From contig JAFNGF010000212.1 of the NCBI GenBank assembly GCA_017885385.1, forward strand, positions 1 through 11,210: DNA of 11,210 nt, given 5' to 3'. The notes under the pieces were generated by a model, which saw only the letters and a program-made list of their open reading frames with translations, was not told the DNA's origin and ran no database searches. This DNA is from Planctomycetota bacterium (GTDB lineage Bacteria > Planctomycetota > Phycisphaerae > Sedimentisphaerales > Anaerobacaceae). Shown piece after piece: positions 6,565-11,210 of this stretch. A program made the position numbers and the translations under genes. Position 1 is the first letter of the stretch; each line of letters starts with the position of its first letter.

Positions 6565-6717
6565 TTTCGGGACACTCAGGGCAAACGCCACAAGGGGTCG
6601 GTCAAGGTCGCGATGAAGTACAGGCCCTGGCGATATTCAAACGCGACGGGCATAGGGCCTAAATCCTTGCTGGCATAATCAGACGCCTTCGCTGCGCTCA
6701 GCGTGCGGGGTCTGGGA

Positions 6718-9582
6718 TTACGGCCACAAAATTTCCTCAAGCCACGCGTCAGCCAGAATGGCGTAATCCTTCAAGTCAACATCATTATCCGCATTCAGGT
6801 CGGCTGCGAGAGCCGCGCCGGTGCTCAGCCAGGCGGAAGCCATTATTTCTATGTCTGCGTAGTCAACTACGCAGTTGCCGCTTAAGTCAGCGATGGGCTT
6901 CGCCAGAGAAGGAACACATCTGCGTATGTACAGCCTGATGTCATCAAAGTATAAGCTACCTTTGCCGCTCGCTTTGGGACTAGTCCGGTTGCCCAGACCA
7001 ATATACATCTTCTTGACAGCCTTTAGATTTACCCCCGCAGCGCTAAATTGCGTTAGCTCAATGTTCCACTCCTGCCAGGCATCTTTCTGGACCGCCGTCT
7101 GGTCAGGATGGTAAATGACCTTAACGTGGCCGGCATTATCTTCCACCGCCACATAAAGCTGTTCAACGGCATTGTTAGGATCGCCATAGAACCACAGCGT
7201 CAATGCCTTGAGGTTGTTTATGGTCCAGTCCTGTGGAGAGGCCCACTCCCGCTGGGTTTCCGAGTAACGGGTCTTACCGGCTGTACCACTGTTATCGTAA
7301 GCCAACGGCATCGACTGGCTGCCGCCATGAACTATAGTCTGCTCGGCAAACGGGGCCTGACTGTAGCCTACAGCCGAGCCGGTGCCGTTGCCAGGATAAC
7401 CGGGCGCCGGCTCTGTGAATCCCCATCCGTCGCGCCAGGTCTGGAATATTCTGCTGCCAACATCGTCGGTGTAGGCCTCAAAGTCATCCACGCTAATGTA
7501 ATTGGCTGTGGTAAAGCTCCAGAGGCTGCCTTTCCATAGGCTGTCAGGATGGACGGCATTTGCCTCATCTATTCGCCAGTAGTAAGTCTCACCCCACTGA
7601 AGCGGAAGCTCGCTGGGCGTATAACTGGTAACATCGAGATTCTGCTGACCTCGATAGATGCCGGTTGAAGCGGTAGTGGCATTTGCCACTTCGTTTTTAT
7701 TGGTGCCGAAGTAAACATCGTGCTTAGCGGTTTTGCCTCCCGCCATCCAGCCGAGAGTAGGCGTCTGAGTGACGTCGGCGGCGCCATCCGCAGGGGTCGG
7801 AGCACAAGCCCTTAGCGGAATAAACGGAGTCGCCCCCACGTAACTAGCGCTGATGATCTGGCGCGTGGTGCTGGCAGGGCCTTGCCAGGCTACCGCTACG
7901 TTGTCGCCGTCTGTGCCTTCCTTCATCAACGCCTCGATGTAGTATCTCTTGCCTTCAGTGAGGCTTTGCGGCTTGGACTTTTGCTCCGGGTACTTGGTCC
8001 ACTCTCTGGAGCTGGTCCAGCCTGGCACGCTGGCAATCATCTGTTTACTGCCCGGGTCTTCATCCGTGCTTAAGTACAATTGTGTTTCGTCGTCTCCGGA
8101 CACCCAGAACGTATAATCGCCCGAGATGGGCACAAAAAGCCAGCCGCGGAGCCGGCTTCCGTAGTCGTTGGCCCAGTCCACAGGACCCTCGAAGACGCTT
8201 AGGTACTCCCAGCCGTCGGGGCTGTCCGGGTAACGCGAGCTGTTTATCAGATCACTTAGGGTGGTTCCCCCGATGCCCATCCACCACTGGCGAATGATTT
8301 TGCCTGTGCCCGGAGCCACGGTCGAGAAGCTCCAGATGGGGCCTTTCTGCCAGGTTCTGCCATCGAACTGGTCGACTCGCCAGAAGTAAGCAGTCTCCGG
8401 GACAAGGGCTTTGGGAGCATAAGTTGTTTCTACCATAATGTATTGCTCGGTATTTTGGCTGCCCTGGTCGACGTCATTAAAGTTTTTACCAAGGTACACA
8501 TGCTGCAAAATCGCCCCCTGACCTGCTCTCCAAGTGAGCTTTGTGTCCAAGGGCACTTCTTTGGCTGCGTCGGCAGGGCTGGGCTTCCAGGCGGTCAACG
8601 GCGCAATGGTAAAGCTCCAGACGTCGCCGGTGTGTATGGTGACGCCGTCGGCTTCGATTTCATCTATCCGCCAATAGTAAGTAGTCCCCGGCGTAAAGCC
8701 GGCGCTGTGGTAATACGTTGTGGAGGGCTGGCGACCCTTGAACTCGTCGGTGCCAGGCGTTGGATTGGCGCCGAAATACACATCATGGAACTTAGCGGTA
8801 CGGCCTGCCACCCATTCGATCAGTTGCGTTTTTACATCCTCGCAGCCATCGAAGGGCTTGGGATTGCCGGCCTTTAGGCCGGGCGTGAGCCAGGCTGTGC
8901 CCCATAAGCTGGGCGTGTTCCAGCCGCCTCCCGTTGTTGCGTGCCAGGCAACCTGTGACTCACGGGTGGCGCCGCCGGCATCATCGTCATTGATAAAGCA
9001 GTCCACGCCTATCAACTGGCCTATGGGCGCTCCGGGTCTGCCCAGAATTGCCGACCAGGGTATCTTGATTTCGACACGATAGCCGTCGAAGGTTACGCCC
9101 ATCATATATTCCACGCCGACCAGACTTCCCGGCCGATGGAAGAACTCATACATGTCGGCGCTTGGTGAGTCAACGTTCCATCCGAAGCGGTACTGAAAGT
9201 CGTTCTCGTCCGTAGAAGCGCCCTTGCTGTTGTTGCCGTCTATATAGAGCTCGACGCTGTCATCCTGCCACGAGTCCGCAAGAGCCGTGTCGTTATACAA
9301 TTTGCTGTCGTTGATGTCGATCAGCACATACAAATACTGCGAATCGTACAGCGCCTGCCAGCTGCCGGAGCAATCCGCAGGGTCGGTCGGGGCGCTACCG
9401 TTGATAGTAATAGTTATGAGCTGTTTTGTTGCCAGCGACCACACAGGGTCAACGGCGCCGTCTATGACCGGCAGCGGCTGATCCGGCCAAAGAATATCCA
9501 CGTCGGCAGCGGGGGCAAGGGCCGCAGTCAGCAGGCACACCAACACCGATACAGAACCTAAATGGATGGGTCTTCCGCGCAT
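6718..9582 (-). CDS. Large secreted CBM9 / Fn3-like / PA14 / dockerin protein
   Basis: A 954-residue exported modular protein. Domains in order: signal peptide 1-26 (VSVLVCLLTAALAPAAD); CBM9/DOMON-like carbohydrate-binding domain about 28-232 (VIDGAVDPVWS, LYVLIDINDSKL, DDSVELYIDG, VEIKIPWSAI); Fn3-like repeats about 244-326 and 332-422 with the repeated signature DVYFG...TYYWRIDE...VWSFT; PA14-type domain about 424-582 (LRGWLFVPISGDYTFWVSGDDETQLYLS); a third Fn3-like repeat 593-693; a galactose-binding-like beta-sandwich about 694-888 (SVDDFEAYTDD, LWFYGDP, YFDDIRLY); and a type I dockerin-like pair 899-947 (DLSGNCVVDYADIEIMASAWL and DLNADNDVDLKDYAILADAWL). No glycoside hydrolase domain was found, so it is probably a carbohydrate-binding or structural surface protein. 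The first dockerin loop has Cys at a position normally Asp or Gly. It is monocistronic, with its own promoter and AAGGAGG. Confidence 0.9.
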   Translation of the reverse strand: MRGRPIHLGSVSVLVCLLTAALAPAADVDILWPDQPLPVIDGAVDPVWSLATKQLITITINGSAPTDPADCSGSWQALYDSQYLYVLIDINDSKLYNDTALADSWQDDSVELYIDGNNSKGASTDENDFQYRFGWNVDSPSADMYEFFHRPGSLVGVEYMMGVTFDGYRVEIKIPWSAILGRPGAPIGQLIGVDCFINDDDAGGATRESQVAWHATTGGGWNTPSLWGTAWLTPGLKAGNPKPFDGCEDVKTQLIEWVAGRTAKFHDVYFGANPTPGTDEFKGRQPSTTYYHSAGFTPGTTYYWRIDEIEADGVTIHTGDVWSFTIAPLTAWKPSPADAAKEVPLDTKLTWRAGQGAILQHVYLGKNFNDVDQGSQNTEQYIMVETTYAPKALVPETAYFWRVDQFDGRTWQKGPIWSFSTVAPGTGKIIRQWWMGIGGTTLSDLINSSRYPDSPDGWEYLSVFEGPVDWANDYGSRLRGWLFVPISGDYTFWVSGDDETQLYLSTDEDPGSKQMIASVPGWTSSREWTKYPEQKSKPQSLTEGKRYYIEALMKEGTDGDNVAVAWQGPASTTRQIISASYVGATPFIPLRACAPTPADGAADVTQTPTLGWMAGGKTAKHDVYFGTNKNEVANATTASTGIYRGQQNLDVTSYTPSELPLQWGETYYWRIDEANAVHPDSLWKGSLWSFTTANYISVDDFEAYTDDVGSRIFQTWRDGWGFTEPAPGYPGNGTGSAVGYSQAPFAEQTIVHGGSQSMPLAYDNSGTAGKTRYSETQREWASPQDWTINNLKALTLWFYGDPNNAVEQLYVAVEDNAGHVKVIYHPDQTAVQKDAWQEWNIELTQFSAAGVNLKAVKKMYIGLGNRTSPKASGKGSLYFDDIRLYIRRCVPSLAKPIADLSGNCVVDYADIEIMASAWLSTGAALAADLNADNDVDLKDYAILADAWLEEILWP

Positions 9583-9588
9583 AATATT

Positions 9589-9595
9589 CCTCCTT
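9589..9595 (-). promoter_or_regulatory. Strong Shine-Dalgarno of the dockerin protein gene
   Basis: AAGGAGG on the minus strand lies 6 bases before the ATG at 9582. It fixes a start that yields a complete signal peptide. Confidence 0.85.
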
Positions 9596-9620
9596 CCAAG
9601 AACATTGCTTATCGAGGTTA

Positions 9621-9650
9621 TTTATACCACATTGGCTGCCTGGACTTCAA
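9621..9650 (-). promoter_or_regulatory. Candidate sigma-70-type promoter of the dockerin protein gene
   Basis: On the minus strand TTGAAG (9650-9645) and TATAAA (9626-9621) are separated by 18 bases. Transcription would start near 9614, giving a leader of about 30 bases that ends in the strong Shine-Dalgarno. The gene is therefore likely independent of the ABC operon upstream. Confidence 0.5.
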
Positions 9651-9694
9651 GATAAATTTCGAGAACGGCCAACAAATTGCCAAGCAGCGGCAGG

Positions 9695-9779
9695 GCTCCC
9701 GCGGCCTTCCTTCGCCCGCCGAAGGCTCGTCGTTGGCAGTGTTACTACGCGCAAGCCCGGGCTTCGCCAAGGCGGGAGC
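9695..9779. repeat. REP-like nested inverted repeats after the ABC ATPase gene
   Basis: The outer arms GCTCCCGC (9695-9702) and GCGGGAGC (9772-9779) enclose a tight hairpin CCTTCG/CGAAGG (9709-9725, 5-base loop) and a GCCCGGGC palindrome (near 9754-9761). It starts 4 bases beyond the ABC ATPase stop codon. There is no T tract on either side, so it is more like a REP/stem-loop element that could protect the mRNA 3' end than an intrinsic terminator. Confidence 0.6.
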
Positions 9780-9782
9780 ATT

Positions 9783-10574
9783 CTACACCTTGCAGCTATC
9801 AACCCTTCCATTTCGTAGATAGATTATGCGGTCGGCAAATTCTTTTGCTGCCGGCCCGTGGGTTGCCAGGATCACGGTGCCGCCCTGTCGGTGGAAGTCG
9901 GCCAGGTATCCGAGCACCGCGGCGGCATTGTCGGGATCAAGATTGCCGGTAGGCTCGTCGGCAAGGATGATCTTTGGGCGGTTAAGTAGTGCCCTGGCTA
10001 TCGCGGTACGCTGCTTTTCGCCGGCACTAAGCTGCGAGGGCTTGTGATAAATTCGGTCGGTCAGCCCGAGTTTTTCTATCAGTTCGTAAGCGCGTTTAGC
10101 CCCGCAATTGGGTCCCCGCTGGGTGACATCCTCAATCGCAGCTTGGGGATGGTTAGCCATCGCCAAAACCTGCGGTTTTGACGCTGCCGGCCCCTGTGCA
10201 AGGCGGCTCGTGCTTTGCAGAGCTAAACGTTCGCGCCGGAGGTGGGTCCCGCCGGCCAAAGCCACGTTTTCAGCGACATTCAAATAGGGCACCAACGCGA
10301 AATCCTGAAAAACAAAACCGATGTTCTGCGCTCTGAATATGGCTCTGGCGCGGGCCGTCTGAGCATAGAGATTGTGTCCTTCGATGGTGACGGTTCCGCT
10401 GGAGGGATGCAACATTGCCGCGATGGTCATAAGCAAGGTTGTTTTTCCACTGCCGCTGGGCCCGCAGATAACGACAAACTGCCCCTTTTCGATGCTAAGG
10501 GTAACCTCATCCAGAGCCTTGCAAACGCCCCGGTGAGTTTGGTAAGTCTTTACAACCTTTTCCAGGCGAACCAT
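9783..10574 (-). CDS. ABC transporter ATP-binding protein, LolD/MacB type, with an insertion
   Basis: The 263-residue ATPase subunit of an FtsX-type ABC transporter, acting at the cytoplasmic face of the membrane. In residues counted from the upstream GTG at 10595: Walker A GPSGSGKTT (45-53), Q-loop VFQDFAL (Gln 97), signature LSAGE (189-193), Walker B IILADEPTG with D-loop NLD (209-220), and switch His 246 in ATHG. All catalytic residues are present. I prefer the ATG at 10574 (MVRLEKVVKTYQ) because LolD/MacB proteins start just before this strand and the region before it is intergenic repeat; neither start has a good Shine-Dalgarno. Between VALAGGTHLRRER and KRAYELIEKLGL lie about 43 extra residues (124-166) compared with the family's usual short linker, starting LALQSTSRLAQG. 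The partner permease gene is just upstream on the same strand. Confidence 0.92.
   Translation of the reverse strand: MVRLEKVVKTYQTHRGVCKALDEVTLSIEKGQFVVICGPSGSGKTTLLMTIAAMLHPSSGTVTIEGHNLYAQTARARAIFRAQNIGFVFQDFALVPYLNVAENVALAGGTHLRRERLALQSTSRLAQGPAASKPQVLAMANHPQAAIEDVTQRGPNCGAKRAYELIEKLGLTDRIYHKPSQLSAGEKQRTAIARALLNRPKIILADEPTGNLDPDNAAAVLGYLADFHRQGGTVILATHGPAAKEFADRIIYLRNGRVDSCKV
10098..10226. repeat. Apparent in-frame insertion element within the ABC ATPase gene
   Basis: About 129 bases code for the extra residues between the Q-loop and signature regions. The stretch is rich in symmetry: CAAAACC-TGC-GGTTTTG (10164-10180, perfect 7 bp), TGCAAGGC/GCTTTGCA arms (10197-10204 and 10212-10219, one G-T pair), and a direct CCCCGC pair (about 10101-10120). 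No stop occurs in the gene's frame. The boundaries are estimated from the expected protein linker, not from target-site duplications, which I could not identify. Confidence 0.5.
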
Positions 10575-10596
10575 ATCATTACCACAGATGAACACC

Positions 10597-10690
10597 GATA
10601 ACTACAGATTTCACAGATTTTTCTCGACAGATAACAGAGATGTAGAATCCGTTGAATCTGCGTTGTGAATCTGTGAAATCTGTGGTTATC
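10597..10690. repeat. 23-base near-perfect inverted repeat between the ABC genes
   Basis: The arms 10597-10619 (starting GATAACTACAGATTTCACAG) and 10668-10690 are reverse complements with one mismatch, separated by 48 bases. The right arm overlaps the permease stop codon at 10689-10691. ACAGATTTCACAGATT is itself a tandem of CACAGATT-like words, and further CAGAT words occur at 10584-10589. The transcript would fold into a large stem-loop between the permease and ATPase genes. The element resembles dispersed intergenic repeats of the CACAGAT kind. Confidence 0.85.
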
Positions 10691-11210
10691 ATTCTTGCCT
10701 CAGGGCTACCGCCGGGTCGTGAGCTGCCGCAATCATCGCCGGGATAAAGCTGGAAACTGCCGCAAAAAGCGGAGCAAAGATAAGCGACCAGGCCAGCAGA
10801 GGCAACTGCGGTTTCATCACTGTCTTGGCGGTCATTTTGAAAATCTCCGGACCAAAGTGCAAAGCCAGATACGTGCCCACAAGAAAGCCGATAATTGCCC
10901 CTAACAGGCCGACTATTACCGCCTTTCCAAGAAACAGCGCCGTGATTTTGCCCGAGCCGTATCCCAGGGCCCGCATGACGCCGATTTCCTGGTATCTATC
11001 CCGGACGTTTACAGCGGCCAGTACGCCAATCCATATTCCACAGGCAATAACAACAGCGGGCACGATGACGGCAAATACACCTTGTATCATTTGTCGCTGT
11101 TTTGCGCGGGCGGTCGCGATGGGCTTTGCCTGAACGACCTGCACGTCCGGCAGAATGGAGGCAACTTCTTTTCTCAATATGGATACCGGGTCGTTTGTAT
11201 CGACAAAGCA
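10689..11210 (-). CDS. FtsX-like (MacB/LolC-type) ABC permease, C-terminal part (runs off the right edge)
   Basis: The frame is open through to base 11210. The TTG at 11177 is only the first start-like codon and not the real start, so the gene begins outside the window; 173 residues are visible. They contain the FtsX-type permease domain: a first membrane helix (GVFAVIVPAVVIACGIWIGVLAA), the cytoplasmic coupling motif VNVRDRYQEIGVMRALG, a second helix (AVIVGLLGAIIGFLVGTYLA), a third (LAWSLIFAPLFAAVSSFIPA) and the family tail AAAHDPAVALRQE. Together with the adjacent ATPase it forms a MacB/LolCDE-like transporter that works by transmembrane mechanochemistry on envelope substrates such as lipoproteins, lipids or peptides. 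The substrate is unknown. The missing N-terminal part should carry the first helix and a periplasmic domain. Confidence 0.9.
   Translation of the reverse strand, partial: CFVDTNDPVSILRKEVASILPDVQVVQAKPIATARAKQRQMIQGVFAVIVPAVVIACGIWIGVLAAVNVRDRYQEIGVMRALGYGSGKITALFLGKAVIVGLLGAIIGFLVGTYLALHFGPEIFKMTAKTVMKPQLPLLAWSLIFAPLFAAVSSFIPAMIAAAHDPAVALRQE

Larger units (their letters stand above)
6396..6717. other. Gene-free repeat-rich spacer between convergent genes
   Basis: This 322-base stretch separates the convergent HEAT and dockerin genes. It holds a GAGCGAAGTCGA copy (6427-6438, also at 174-185), an imperfect 27-28-base direct repeat (6479-6504 and 6515-6541), a hairpin at 6539-6564, and CGCTGCGCTCAGCG-type symmetry near 6690-6703. 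The one plus-strand ORF across it (6402-6662) has low-complexity, repeat-derived composition and is not called. The last 130 bases read open on both strands with protein-like but unassignable peptides (plus strand 6614-6679, minus strand about 6593-6717). Confidence 0.7.

Noticed and set aside
6402..6662. 86-codon plus-strand ORF just after the HEAT gene, a possible third operon member
   Set aside because: Its sequence is largely built from the direct repeats and hairpins of the spacer, with Gly/Ser/Arg-rich low complexity and no domain.
9695..9779. Intrinsic terminator for the ABC operon
   Set aside because: The inverted repeats are real, but no T tract follows on the minus strand, so it is listed as a repeat instead.

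Overview
The window most likely comes from a planctomycete, probably of the Phycisphaerae/Sedimentisphaerales type. This is inferred from gene style only. The cues are an ECF sigma factor overlapping a gene for a membrane-anchored LolA-like protein, a Tat-exported Gfo/Idh/MocA oxidoreductase next to a secreted HEAT-repeat protein, a large secreted CBM9/Fn3/PA14 protein ending in a dockerin pair, and many short GC-rich palindromes. No rRNA, tRNA, CRISPR array, transposase or phage gene was seen.

Layout. (1) At the left edge on the minus strand is the 5' part of a secreted-protein gene (1-323). It is open to the edge, has a clear signal peptide, and its first 90 codons are crowded with TCCCGA...TCGGGA palindromes. 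(2) A very long perfect hairpin (377-430) terminates the next minus-strand unit, in which an ECF sigma factor (2264-2803) overlaps by 8 bases a 600-residue membrane-anchored LolA-like protein (469-2271). (3) A divergent intergenic region (2804-3047) carries two exact copies of a 16-base palindrome also found in gene 1, then a candidate promoter and a strong Shine-Dalgarno. (4) A plus-strand pair follows: the Gfo/Idh/MocA oxidoreductase (3048-4355) and the HEAT-repeat protein (4407-6395). (5) A 322-base non-coding stretch of repeats (6396-6717) separates it from (6) the convergent minus-strand 954-residue dockerin protein (6718-9582), which has its own promoter and Shine-Dalgarno. (7) Upstream of that, also on the minus strand, is a LolD/MacB-type ABC ATPase (9783-10574) and the C-terminal part of its FtsX-like permease, which runs off the right edge. 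The two are separated by a 23-base near-perfect inverted repeat.

How it works together. The sigma/LolA-like pair looks like a self-contained envelope-linked regulatory unit. The oxidoreductase and HEAT protein look like an exported sugar-oxidation pair of the sort planctomycetes carry in large numbers. The dockerin protein is a non-catalytic carbohydrate-binding surface or secreted protein. The ABC pair would extrude or move a lipid, lipoprotein or peptide across the envelope. All units except the ABC transporter fit a lifestyle of polysaccharide use, but they need not form one pathway.

The most unusual signal is repeat-like DNA lying inside open reading frames: the palindrome cluster between signal peptide and mature domain of gene 1, and an apparent in-frame insertion of about 43 codons, rich in hairpins, in the ABC ATPase. 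Both resemble, in principle, the protein-coding palindromic elements known from Rickettsia, though no sequence relationship to those is claimed.
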